In this document: piece by piece, positions 35,416 through 46,639 of the stretch
Layout: each line of letters starts with the position of its first letter
How positions within the stretch are numbered: position 1 is the first letter of the stretch
From: Girardia tigrina
Taxonomy: Eukaryota; Platyhelminthes; Tricladida; Dugesiidae
Direction: 5' to 3'
Assembly: GCA_001938485.1 (NCBI GenBank)
Contig: MQRK01230279.1
Coordinates: forward strand, 144,700-208,699
Length of the DNA: 64,000 nucleotides
The notes under the pieces: generated by a model
The model's database searches: none
What the model saw: the letters and a program-made list of their open reading frames with translations, nothing else
Told to the model about the DNA's origin: nothing
Made by a program: the position numbers and the translations under genes

Positions 35416-36253
35416 TACCCAAACATCAAATGCAGCCACTGTAAGAAAATGGTCACTTTAGTTTTCAGTACTGGCAAAAACGGGAAGAAAACTATATGAA
35501 ACAGAGATACTATCATTGGTGAAAGGTCGATTGAGAAAGAGCATTGCGGCATTGGATGAAAATCGTGATGATATCGAGGACTTTGATGACGAACACGAAG
35601 AAAGAGATCAGACTCAAACGCTCAGGTTCCATCAAGGCGAGAGATGATGGGAGCCATTTGATAAAATGTAAGAAATTTTTGAAACCATTTATTTGTAATT
35701 TAACTTATTGTAATTGTAATAATAGTAATATTTTATTTGATAATTTTAATAGTAATATTTATTTGAATGATAATTTTATTAATAATTTTTATTTGAATGA
35801 AAAAAAAGTAATAAGAATGATGATAATGTGAATAATCTTTTTCAAAAGAGAAACGAATTTAGTGAAAGTGAGCATAATAAAACATTTGTAAATGAGTTAT
35901 CTAGATTTTAAGATAAGGGTACTAAGAATAAAATTAAAAAAGAATTATGTCATTACGACCCAATAAAAACTAATTGCGAAAATGACCGATTATGTAATGT
36001 GTCGGGTAGTTGTAGTAGTTCAACAAATATAGGTGTGTTGTATAATAATAAAAAAAATAACTGCGGAATATCTAGATTGTGTAATTTTAAAATAAAATAT
36101 GACAAACTTCATGGACGATCCTGAATGATAATTAAGTTTAATGATCTGCATTTTTCTTGTTTACTAGATACGGGCGCGCGAATAAATGTTATAGGAATAG
36201 AGGAAATTAATAGGTTAGGAATAATTCCGGAAAAAATTAGTAATGAAAGTATT

Positions 36254-36746
36254 CATTAATCCACTCGGTTTGTGCTCCGATCTTGTTTATAAATATACAT
36301 GTAATGAGTGTAACGCCACATACATTGGAGAGACATCTGCAAACGGATCAAAGAGCATAGTCGGTTGGATAATGGGAGCAATATTGCCGAACATAATTTA
36401 AAATGTAAAAAGAAAATCGGAGAAAATGATTTTAAAATTCTGTGTAATCGATTTAANAATTACTGGGAGAGAGTAACGTGTGAGGCCTTATTAATAAGAT
36501 CCATGGATCCAAAAATTAATATCCAAGCTTCACACTCAACTTCTCTGTTAAACATTTTCAAACAGAGCCTTTATTACATGATTGATTGCATAATCACCTT
36601 TCTCATATATAAGCTGTACAAAGCCAGTGTTAATTTAGTCTGAAGATGGCGGGTAATCCGCCGAAATTAATTACGAAAATAAATTGTGAAAAATGGCGTT
36701 CACTTTTTAATAATGAATATTAATTGCCATTATTTTTTAAATTCCT
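36254..36746 (+). mobile_element. Penelope-like insertion, 5'-truncated, with 13-bp target duplication
   Basis: TAATGAAAGTATT occurs at 36241-36253 and again at 36747-36759. The outer sequence continues the gypsy protease region on both sides, so these are the target duplication. The insert begins inside the linker before the endonuclease (LCSDLVYKYTCNECNATYIG, ETS). It goes on to NIAEHNLKCKKKIGENDFKI and WERVTCEALLIRSMDPKINI, the C-terminal block. After the stop come CTGAAGA (36640), a GGCGG/CCGCC hairpin, GAAA, and a terminal AATGGC...GCCATT inverted pair. The endonuclease is frameshifted after YIGETS and contains one N (36457). Confidence 0.85.
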
Positions 36747-37007
36747 TAATGAAAGTATTATTTGTGCAAATGGAACTGCTTTAAGCATATTATGAATTGT
36801 CTTTCTAAAGATAGAAATAGGTGAAATTTATAAGATAATAAAATTTTATATTGCTGAAAAAGTATCACCATCTGTTATATGCGGTATTGAATTTGTAAAT
36901 GCTTTTAAAATTCACTTAAAATAGAGAATGATCAAGTAAATAATAAAGGATTTTATTTTGATTATAGCAACTGTAGTGAAATATGCAGTATCAGTGCTAA
37001 ATTTGGA

Positions 37008-38162
37008 TTGCAGATACCTAATAATATTAGGGTGAAAAATTTTCTTGATTTATTGAAAATAAAATTAGACTCTCCTTTATATGAAATAGTGAAGAAACAT
37101 AAATGGGATGTGGGCTGTACAAAACTTTTGAAACATAAAATTATAACAAAAGGCGATCCGATTTTAATGAAAGCGAGAAGGCAACCAACCAATTTAGAAG
37201 ATAAAATTGAAGATCTGATAAAGAATCTGGAGGATAATAAGATTATCAAACGATGCAATTCACCCTGGAACACACCCATGGTTTGTGTGTAGAAAAAAGA
37301 CAAACAAGAAATACGACTATGCTTGGATTTTAGATTGTTAAATAAAGTAACAGAAAGACCACTATACACTATGCCTTACATTGAGGAAATATTGGATTCT
37401 CTTAACGGAACTCGTGTTTTTAGCACAATCGACCTGGGAAATTCCTATTACCAAGTGGAGTTAGATGAAGATTCAAAACTGAAAACGGCGTTTTCTACAA
37501 AAAACGTTCAGTTCTGTTTTAACCTCATGCCATACGGAATAGTTGCTACTCGAGCAACTTTTCAAAGATTAATGAATCTTGTTTTAGGTGATATGCTTTG
37601 GAAGGAAGCTTTGGTTTATTAAGATGACATTCTTGTTTTCTCAAAGACTCTGGACGAACATATTTTTAAATTAAATAAATTGTTTGATAAAATTAAATGT
37701 GCAGGTCTTAAAATAAACCCAGATAAATGTCATTTTTTAAAACAGAAAACCAAATTTTTAGGTCACATAATTAATGAAGAAGGAGTTAGAACCGATCCAG
37801 ACAAGTTAGAATCCATCAAAACATTTGAAAGACCGAAATATATTAAAAAATTAAGAAGTTTTCTGGGTCTTTGTAATTATTATCGGAAATTTATAAAGAA
37901 CTATTCAAGTCTTGCAAGGAATCTAGAAACTCTTTGTGGCAGCAACAAGGAAAAACTCTTTTGGAACGATGAATGTGAAAAATCATTTTGTCAATTGAAG
38001 GAAGCTCTAACGAAAACACCAGAGCTAGCATATCATGATTTCAATAAGGATTTCATTTTAGATACAGATGCAAGTCACAATACTATTGGTGCAGTTTTAT
38101 CTCAGTTAGATGACGAAGGGAATGAAAAAGTAATTGCCTATGGATCACATGCTATGAGTTAA
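37008..38162 (+). pseudogene. gypsy reverse transcriptase and RNase H start (fossil part)
   Basis: The RT shows CNSPWNTPMVCV, CLDFRLLNKVTERPLYTMPY, FSTIDLGNSYYQVELDEDSK, KTAFSTKN and LMPYGIVATRATFQRLMN. The connection region follows (CAGLKINPDKCHFLKQKTKF, LGHIINEEGVRTDP, LRSFLGLCNYYRKFI), then the RNase H start FILDTDASHNTIGAVLSQLD. All are standard Ty3/gypsy blocks. Broken. Confidence 0.85.
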
Positions 38163-38357
38163 CATGAAATTGGATACTGCATAACAAGGAAGAAATTGTT
38201 AGCAATTTATTTTTTCACACAAGACTTTAAGCACTATCTATATGGCAGATAGTTTACCTTAAGAACGGATCAAAAAGCAATAACTTTCATGCTGGCAACG
38301 AAGAAACCTATAACATCCCAGTTTCAAAAGTGACTAAACTTTTTAAGTAGTTTAGAT

Positions 38358-38935
38358 ATGAAATTAGAGTATAGAAAGGGCTTGCATCATTCAAATACAG
38401 ATGGATTATCAAGGAGAGATTGCGATATGTGCTGTCAATGTCAAATGCAACACGAGGAGTCTAAAAAAGGAAAAATGAAGACCAAAGTTTTAGAATCACT
38501 TTCTGAATCAGATGTTTTCAAATGGCAACATGATAACAACGAGATTGAGGAGATTAAAAGACGGATAAATAATTATGAAATAGATTATACGTTAACCCAA
38601 GCAGTGGTAATGACACACGATTGAAAAATATGGATTCCGACTAATAATAGATGTCAATTTATTCAATATATTCATTCAATGTTTGCCATGCTGGTATAGA
38701 AAAAGTTTTCAATTACATAAAAGACACTTATGCAATGGAAAATCTTAAAGAAAAGGTAAAGGAAATAATAGAAACGTGTGAAGTATGTCAAAAAAGGAAA
38801 GTATTAACAACAAGGACAAAAGAAGTTATAATCAAACAGAAATGCGATTATCCATTCGAATCAATCTTTATATATTTCTGTGTGTGTGCTGCCGACTCGC
38901 ACTGGATCTCAGCAATTAAGCTGTTTTCAAAATAG
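38358..38935 (+). pseudogene. gypsy RNase H end and integrase start (fossil part)
   Basis: MKLEYRKGLHHSNTDGLSRR is the end of RNase H (H-x-N-x-D-x-L-S-R). CHAGIEKVFNYIKDTYAMEN and CEVCQKRKVLTTR are the zinc-binding start of integrase. The catalytic core is only begun at the right edge, where minus-strand gag-like sequence takes over. Confidence 0.75.
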
Positions 38936-38939
38936 GACA

Positions 38940-39136
38940 TAAAAATATCCATTTTGCGGAATCTTCTAACACCGATTGATTGAAGAGACTGATAAACTCT
39001 TTCACATTATTTATGTGGTCGGTTATTGATCTCTCCTTGCAATGATGTCTCTCGAATATGAATAGCTTTTCTTCTTTCTTCTTAAACATCAGTTCTTCCA
39101 AGTACTTCTGACCTGTAACATTTATTCGTGAGGCCA
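38940..39136 (-). pseudogene. gag-like start of the minus-strand LTR element (fossil part)
   Basis: The segment MASRINVTGQKYLEELMFKK, then KEEKLFIFERHHCKERSITD and HINNVKEFISLFNQS, begins at the inner edge of the 5' LTR and runs leftwards. Its place, first inside the 5' LTR, suggests gag. No strong family motif is seen in it. Confidence 0.5.
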
Positions 39137-39289
39137 TGTTATATGTATCTAATAATAATAAAATCAATAAAAGTTGAACAAGATTAATATTTATTATATA
39201 ACATATTATTTAAACAAATTTAATTTTTTTTACATATTTACAGTTTTTTTAATTTTTTAAAATATATTATCATAAATGATAGTATAACA
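39137..39289 (-). repeat. 5' LTR
   Basis: A 153-bp direct repeat of 32570-32723, ending next to the target duplication TTAAG at 39290-39294. Confidence 0.85.
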
Positions 39290-39617
39290 TTAAGTTATGA
39301 AAACATTGTAATACTGGGCTAAATTAGTGATTAATTTTTAACTGATTTACCACTTAATCCGCTGAAGTTATGTTGACAATAAGAGTGTAAAATATAAAAA
39401 GATACGAGTAGCAAGTAGATGAAATGTTACCATGCTCAAACATAATAAGTAACGATAAACTCTCTTAGAATGAGAGTTCTTTCCTAGAATTAAACTTTTC
39501 CAGCTTTCTCAGGAAATGATAAAAGAATTCTTGATCGATTATATTTTCGAGAATGATGTCTTTATGAAAGAAATGGAATTCATAATATAATAATATTACT
39601 TGTATCTTTAATTCTCC

Positions 39618-40126
39618 TGTGAGAATATTTTAAATTTAGTATGTTGAAATTGGTTTGTTGACATTTCCACGCTGAGTTTAGTATTTGAAAATGTGGTTTC
39701 CCCACCCAGATAGAAAACTTGTATTTAAGATGTTTGTGATAATTCGAGCATAATTTGCATTTTAAATTACATTGTATAATATTTAACAACTATTAAAATA
39801 TTATATTTTTAAAAGTTTGAATATTAAAAATTTAGGGTAAAGTAAATAATTTAAAACTGAATTTTAAAATCGATTAAATAAATATTTTTTTACAAAAAAT
39901 TAATAAAGAAATTATAAAATTAAAATTTTAAAAATAAAATCGGAAAATAATTTAAATGTATAAAAGGAAAATATTTTAGAATAATTGTTTAAAAAGATTC
40001 ATTAACAAAAATTTTATCAATTTAGCTAGATGTCAAACTACTAAAGTTTTGCTGAGAATTGTCCCAAAGACAATTCAAACTGTGATAAAAATAAAAGCTA
40101 GAAAAATTATATTGGTGTTCTTAATG
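39618..40126 (+). mobile_element. solo LTR-like repeat, copy 1 (fossil)
   Basis: It starts TGTGAGAATATTTTAAAT and ends GTTCTTAATG. It is flanked by CTCC on both sides (39614-39617 and 40127-40130). Two more copies lie at 48152 and 57067. All share CCCACCCAGAT about 100 bp from the start. Near the end each has a short hairpin and a nearby AATAAA-type signal. The copies are clearly diverged, so the family is old. No internal region is attached. Confidence 0.65.
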
Positions 40127-40599
40127 CTCCCATTGCAGAGGATTGTCACTGGTTTTTATGATTTCTATTGTATTAATTCAGAAAGGAACGATCATTAATT
40201 AAACTAGTTAGAATCTCAGTTTTCCTAATTTATTTCGAAATATATAAATTTTCAAATAAAACTATATATTTTTTTCATATTTTGTATAAAATATCATTTT
40301 TTATAATATTTACTACACACACACATATATATATGTCCACTACTATTACTTTTCGATCAATATTTATTTAACTTATCAAGAATTTTATAAAACTCATTCG
40401 CGTTTGAAAATTGAAATAAATCAAATGCAAATTAAATTCAGAGAAGTTAAATTGAAACAAATAACGCGTCCTTAATTCTAATTTTGATTACTGATGAATA
40501 TTTAAACTTATTCTTTATATTAATAACATTACAAAAAAATAAAACATAATAGTATAATTAATATAATAGCTTATATAATCTTATATTTATTATCTAGAA

Positions 40600-41185
40600 C
40601 TGATAATGGCATTTTTAATAATAATGAAAAGAAAGGCCATTTTTGAATATTAAATTTATTCCCAATACAAACGCGTTTCACCATTTCGGCATCTTCAGTG
40701 CAATGAAATAAAGTGATTAATTGCTATTTATATAGTTGAAAAACTATTACATCATACGTCTCAAAAACATGCTTTTTTTTCTTTTCTTTAAAAAAAAAGA
40801 AAAGTACTTTTAATGATATTTTAAAAAACTTTAATATGATTAGACGAATCACCTTGCACGTTTAAGCATGGTTTATGATGCTTTATTAACAATGCTTCGG
40901 CAATAATCCTTTCATAATTTGTGTCAAAATTATTTAAANNNNNNNNNNNNNNNNNNNNNNNNNNNNNNNNNNNNNNNNNNNNNNNNNNNNNNNNNNNNNN
41001 NNNNNNNNNNNNNNNNNNNNNNNNNNNNNNNNNNNNNNNNNNNNNNNNNNNNNNGATGACGACTTGTCTCTCCAATGTACAAGGCTTCGCACTTGTGACA
41101 TTTGAATTGATAAACTAGATTTGCCTTAATACACAAAGGAGTTTTTGATTTGTTGGAGAAATAGTTCCGGCATATATATATTTTT
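40600..41185 (-). mobile_element. Penelope-like element fragment, with a gap
   Basis: The minus strand begins near 41185 (NYFSNKSKTPLCIKANLVYQ, then FKCHKCEALYIGETSRH), the linker and GIY-YIG endonuclease start. It is cut by a 116-N gap (40939-41054) and resumes LNNFDTNYERIIAEALLIKH and KPCLNVQG, the family's C-terminal block. The 3' end has CTGAAGA (complement of 40692-40698), a short hairpin and GAAA (complement of 40676-40679). A terminal inverted pair follows (40605-40610 and 40636-40641). The RT is absent. Confidence 0.8.
40939..41054. other. assembly gap, 116 N
   Basis: Run of N inside the endonuclease region of a Penelope-like fragment. Confidence 1.
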
Positions 41186-41189
41186 AATT

Positions 41190-44070
41190 TAATAACTTTA
41201 AAAATTAAAAAAATATTAATTCACTTTATTTTCTTAATCTATTATATTAGTTTTTCGTTGAGTTTAGGTTTTTACCATCCTGAAATTGAAATATATCAAA
41301 AAAATATATCCTTCTCAATTTTGTTATTTAAAGTAGTTTTACTGATTTAATATTGAGTTAAGTTTCTGTAATCTCCGTCATTAATAGTCTTTCTTATTAT
41401 AACACAAATTTACCAACAACATTGAGAGTAATTTATTGAAATTAATGAAAATTTACTTCTAGCTCTAGAGTCTGATTGTGAGAGATTCACGGGGGAATTC
41501 TTTTCAAGTAAAGATTATGAAATATATTTCGGCACAACTATAGAAAAGTCTTATGTGAAGTAAATTTTATATATCTTCAATAATCAATAAAAATCTGTAA
41601 TTGAAAAATGAAGAATTTGAACTTATCTTGAGATTTAAAAATGGTCGTATATATTTGTTTGTAGTGTTCATTTAGGAAATTAAATTATCGTTTAAATAAC
41701 CGATTTCATGTTTTATTTCGACCAGTTCCTCAACTCACTTAATCCTTCATTTCTTGTTTCAATTTGTAGATAAACTGCAAAAGTTAAAATTAAAATATAA
41801 ATTTATTTAAGGATCATAATTTATATATAATTAAGTACTGTTTAAAGATCTTATATAATTTTAAAGATTTTAACCAAAAAAATATTTGGTTACTACTAAT
41901 AAAATCTTTGAAAAATAATTTTTTAACTGAAAGCACTAGAAGAAGTTTAAAATATTCAAACAATACCGTTTATATTAATGAACAAGAAAATACCGATTCC
42001 TTCATTTTTTTTAAATAAAAAGGGGAAAATTAAGTTAAATCAATTACAATTTGGTGGTACAAAAATTATTTCACCAACAGGGTATTTTTTTAAAATACTG
42101 ACTAGAGGAGCGGTAAATTGCTCCCCAGTCGAAGTCAAAACTGAGAGTCTAGAGGGGAACCCAGTTTTTTCGATCTACTTTGTCAAAAGATCGGTTTTTA
42201 AGAATCTAGACTGTATTAAATAAATTATAACAATGTGTTGATTTATTTTTATTCTCACAGGTAAATTTTTATTGTTTTTATCCAAAATCTACCATTTTAA
42301 AGCATTTAAGAAGAGTATTTGCAAAACATAGTGTCAATGAAAGGTATAATGATAGATCTATGATAAACTCTTTGTAATTAATACTTGCTTGAATATTAAA
42401 ATTAAACAAATAAAAGAAAAGTAATATTAAAAAAAGATTAAAGAAAAAAAAGATTAAATAACGTTAAATAATTAACAAATAAATAAATTTGAAATTTGAT
42501 TTGAATGTACAAAGAACTTTTTTTTTAAAAATAATTAAATTCGTGACTCATTTTAGTTATGTACACATTTTTACCGAATAATCGATTGTTAAAGGGTTTA
42601 GTTCATTTCTATTTTTACCCCTTAAAAAGTTATTTTATTGCCATATTACTTGTTCATTCCTAGTGAATATTTATTAAAAAGGGTTTATTGACAACATTAA
42701 TTATACTAAGTTAAAGTAAATATATAAATTTATCAATTTTAGTATGTTAAAATAATTATTTCATTATCTTACTTTAAATAAGTAACGTAAAAAACCGAAA
42801 AGAGGCAAAAGTAACAAACAAGAATTTTCATGAGACGTTCGAGCACGAATGATCCAAATTCTAATTAGATAGTAAATCGAGAAGTGAATTACCATAACAA
42901 TTTTATATTCTATTTTTGACAGTATTATACATCATAAAAAAAGACAGAAATACCTGATGAAGTTCGACTTTAACTGATGGTGGAAGAAAAACCAAAACAA
43001 CCCCAAGGATTAGTAGAAAGATTGTTGAAAGATTTCTTCAAGGTCATCGCTTATATTACGTCAAAGTGACCGAAGACAAAAGAATTACAGGACGTTACTT
43101 TTTCATCACAAACGATCCAAAATAAGTTTCATGAAAAAAACCTTATTTGAGCATGGTTAATATTAAAAAAAAGTTTGGCATTAGCTAAAATGTTTTTCCA
43201 ACTTTAATAAATTAATTAAAGTTGCTTGATATTTTCAGGGATTGAGGTACCTAGAACTTCTGCAACAAATGTGAATAACAATACTCTATAATTCTGACAC
43301 TTCGCTTAAATAGTCACACGAAGCGATTCATAATTGTGACATTATCTTTATTTGTTCTCTCTAAGTTTTCCTTCTCAAAAGGTCACTTGACGTTCATTAG
43401 AACAATGTGCTTCTTATCATGGAAATAAACTTGCAGATCAACTTTAAGGTTCGATAGAACAAAGTAGTTGAATACGTTAATATTACTGTACTCCTGGATT
43501 TCAGTCTTAAAAACGTCGACCACTGAATAAAGAGGGACATTAAGATAGGACTAAAGAGTTCCACAGAGGGAAACCACATCAACTAGATCAGGATCAGCTC
43601 TTACAAATGAAAATCACCTGGAATCTGCAGCATATCTGAATAATATATGAGCGGCTGTGAAGGACAAAGTCTCATTCAAACTTCGTCAACCGACTGCCAA
43701 AAATAACTGAAGTCGAAAAGCCAGTATTACGTTAATGAAAATCTACCAGTACTAGGTTCTTTCATCCAGATAGAGCGATAAGAAAAAGAGATGCACTTGT
43801 AAAAGAAAACTGCAATTTTATTCTTGTCTTTGAAGGAAATGATAGATGACACCCGATAAAAGTCATTAGAAAGACTGATAGGGATACAAACAAATGGAAA
43901 ATGAACTCCAAAAGAAACTGGGATTTCATGATTCTTTTTCAAAACATAAATAACATGTTGAAGTTTATTCCACCAAGAAAAGATACATTATCTATAACCA
44001 TTGTTAATCCAACTGAAAATCCCTTCCTTGACAAAATTGTCAGGGGACGTCATCAGGTAATACAAGGGGT
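41190..44070. other. AT-rich region, no clear gene
   Basis: The plus-strand open frame at 41978-42223 (81 residues, N-terminal MNKKIPIPSFFLNKKGKIKL) has no motif I recognise and may be chance. Near 42980-43125 the plus strand has an uninterrupted 45-codon stretch with KTKTTPRISRKIVERF, faintly like a Tc1 transposase linker; this is weak. Otherwise nothing is supported. Confidence 0.35.
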
Positions 44071-44074
44071 AATA

Positions 44075-44838
44075 CAGGGTGATCATAAAGTAATTACCAG
44101 GTTTTAAACTGCAATAACTTTTGAATTATATTGTATTTCTTTTTAATTATAAAGGCATCTTGAAGCTTATTCTTTAAAATTTAATTAAAAGTACATTTTG
44201 TTTAAATGTATTAATTATTGTTATAGTTTTAAGCATAAGATTCAAAATGGATGTAAATCAGCGTGTAAAAATTGTTATTTTATTTGCGAAGCATGAGTCA
44301 ATGACTTTAGTAAGAAGAGAACTTCAACGACTTAAATGGAAAAATATTCCAACCGAAAAAAGTATTAGAAGCATCTTCAAAAAAGTTAGAAGAAACAGGA
44401 AACGTTCTAAATGCCCCAAAATCTGGAAGACTACCAATTGATGATGAAAAGAAAAATGAAATAGCAGAACATTTTAAGCAAGAACCCCAGTCTTCTATCA
44501 GGAAGTCGTTGTCAACTCTGACTTGCTCTTATGGAACTGTTCAAAAAGTATTACGAAACGACTTAAAAATGTTTTCCTACATAATTCAAGTCACGCAACT
44601 TTTGTATGGAGAAGATTGCGCTCTTAGATGTGTTATGTGTGAAACGTTAATTCAATGGATAGATGCAGATGAAAATTCTCTTAGTAAGCTGATATTCTCT
44701 GATGAGTCAACTTTCCATCCTAACGGCATTGTAAACAGACATAACTATCGCATTTGGGGCACTGAAACACAAATCGTAACATATCAGAGGTCACAGGCTA
44801 GTAAAAAAGTTAATGTTCGGATAGGGTGGTCTTCAACT
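44075..44838 (+). mobile_element. Tc1/mariner-superfamily element, left half only
   Basis: It starts CAGGGTGATCATAAAGTAAT after TA (44073-44074) and follows the 25625 element almost base for base until CTTCAACT at 44838, where similarity stops abruptly. The transposase start (MDVNQRVKIVILFAKHESMT, 44247) and the first catalytic Asp (LIFSDESTFHPNGI near 44700) are kept. The second and third Asp and the right end are lost. One frameshift lies near 44400. This copy keeps ten bases missing from the 25.8-kb copy. Confidence 0.85.
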
Positions 44839-44899
44839 AATTTAATTATTTAAATTAGATTAATTTTTTAAATCTAATGAAATTAATTTAATGAGATTA

Positions 44900-45595
44900 A
44901 TTTTTAAATACTAATTAATTAAAACGAAATCCGGATGATAATTTTCTTTTAAAAACAACACTCATCCATTAAAAAATATATTTATAGACAATATATTTCG
45001 ATGGATCTACCGTCATCTTCAGGTCACTAATTAATAATCAATTCACCTGTATATAAATACAAAAATGATGATTGTGTAATCGATTGCATGAAATCATGCT
45101 AATCAAAAATTCTCAATAAGCTGGTTGAGACTGCCGATTGAACATTGATTTTAGGGCAACGTGACCTAATTAGCAATGCTTCACACAACACTCTCTCCCA
45201 ATAACTATCAAAATGCTTACACAGAATTTTGAAATTATCAAAATTAACATCACATTTACATTTTTCCTATGTTCTGCAATATTACTCTTACTCTCTTTTC
45301 GACCATGCTGTTGAATTCGTTTACAGAGATGACTGGCAGTCTCTCCAATGTATGTGGCATCGCACCCATTACATTTATATTCATAAACAATATCAGAACA
45401 AAGTGTTAAAGGTGTAATAGATTTATTACTGAACATATTTTGAATTTTATGAGNNNNTGATATAATTTTTAAATTTAATTCATTGTTAGTTGCTTTTAAC
45501 AATGCATTTTTAAAGTTTTTAAATCCTTCAGAATAAGGTACAATTAAACAATATTTAGGCATATTATTAATATCTAATAATCCTTTATCGATTCA
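44900..45595 (-). mobile_element. Penelope-like element, 5'-truncated
   Basis: The minus strand reads MPKYCLIVPYSEGFKNFKNA, then SNKSITPLTLCSDIVYEYKC and NGCDATYIGETASHLCKRIQ. That is the linker and the GIY-YIG endonuclease with its Tyr, Ile and Arg in place. After a frame change it reads WERVLCEALLIRSRCPKINV and STSLLRIF, the C terminus. The RT is missing. The 3' end has CTGAAGA (complement of 45016-45022), a hairpin, GAAA (complement of 44996-44999), and a terminal pair GGATGA/TCATCC (44933-44938, 44962-44967). Four N (45454-45457) lie in the linker. This is the best-preserved Penelope endonuclease in the window. Confidence 0.85.
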
Positions 45596-45599
45596 AAAT

Positions 45600-46630
45600 C
45601 CGAAAGCAGTTGAAAGATTAACTCATAAACAAAAAGAATATGCTGTTTTTAGAATCGTTTTTATTTATCTGCATCGAAAAAAAGAATTCAAGTAATCGTC
45701 GAAACATTAACAACAATTCCAAACAAAGAAATGTTTTCTCGTTAAACGATTGATGGAAAAGATTTTTTCAAATAACCGAATTGAAGATTGAAAATCAATG
45801 AATATTTCAAATTCTTTTTCTCGATAATTTTCAATCGATAAATGATATGTTCAGATTCGTTTTAAAACATCATTTCCGTTTTGTGTGTTTAATGAACTGT
45901 ATGTAAATAAAAATTAAATATTAAAAAAAGGCATGTTTTTAAAAATAAAATCTAAAATTGATAACCACATCGTAGTAGTTTTAATGAAAACAATTTTGTT
46001 ATTCGTGGCCTTTTCTGATTGGTCGATTAATTTCAACGAATTTGTAAAATCGATTTTTTAATTGATTATTTTTTTGATAAATGCTGGTGCAATTGTGCTT
46101 TTGCTTTGAGAGTCGTCATTGTTTTTGATAATCTAAAATTTGGAAAATAAAGATTTTTCGAATTCTTTTTTTTCACAGAATGAACTGTTTTTCTGACGAA
46201 AGATGTTTAAATAATTAAATTTAATTTAAATTTAGTTCGACGAGAATGTGTTTTCTATAAGACTCTCCATTGTGAGAACATGATAAAAAGTGCAAAAAAA
46301 AGGTCAGAACTGCTGATTCTCGGTAGATCTGGCAGTGAAGAGACAATGAATTGTCAACAGTTAACGAGTCATACTTAGTGCAACTGTTGAAAAATTCAAA
46401 AATTAAAGTCTTTGCTTCTCGCTTCTCATTTTTGTTGTGGTGGTTATATCGATAGTTTGAATGTCGCCAAATTCATCCTCAATATTCATCGGAGAATTTA
46501 AAATCGAAACCATTTGGACACGTTTACTCAGCAAAGCTTAATTTTTTCGGAATTTCCGAACTGTTTCAGTCTGATAATCTTTGCTCAATTCCCGATAAGG
46601 CTTTCAAGAACGGTGTTCCTTTGCCACCGT
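45600..46630. other. AT-rich stretch without recognised feature
   Basis: No gene or element end was recognised. Confidence 0.45.
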
Positions 46631-46639
46631 TGTCAATTT

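Larger units (their letters stand above)
34654..38935 (+). mobile_element. Ty3/gypsy-like element inside the minus-strand element (fossil)
   Basis: On the plus strand the parts run in order. Gag lies at about 34654-35157 and CCHC knuckles at 35161-35415 (CWSCQKQGHVSRNC, CHACQEHGHIRK). The protease segment with LDTGARINVIG is near 36160-36230, interrupted by a Penelope insertion. RT lies at 37008-37622 and onward, RNase H at about 37980-38300, and the integrase start at about 38651-38935. It closely resembles the fossils at 0.1-3.3 and 60.7-63.1 kb. Neither LTR is visible at its edges, so both ends were lost. It carries many breaks (roughly eight or more). Confidence 0.85.
32570..39289 (-). 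mobile_element. gypsy-type LTR element with both LTRs, internally rearranged (fossil)
   Basis: Direct repeats at 32570-32723 and 39137-39289 are short LTRs, each beginning TGTT and ending AACA and differing at roughly 7 percent of positions. A 5-bp target duplication, TTAAG, lies on both sides (32565-32569 and 39290-39294). A purine-rich tract lies next to the 3' LTR (about 32724-32733). Read on the minus strand, the parts are a gag-like start (about 38940-39136), RNase H (about 34232-34507), integrase (32988-33974) and linker sequence. The middle is replaced by an opposite-strand gypsy fossil (34654-38935). The element is broken, with a large part missing and a few further interruptions. The LTR divergence indicates moderate age. 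Confidence 0.85.

Noticed and set aside
42980-43125. Tc1 transposase linker
   Set aside because: Only about 16 residues resemble the family. No catalytic block or ends were found nearby.
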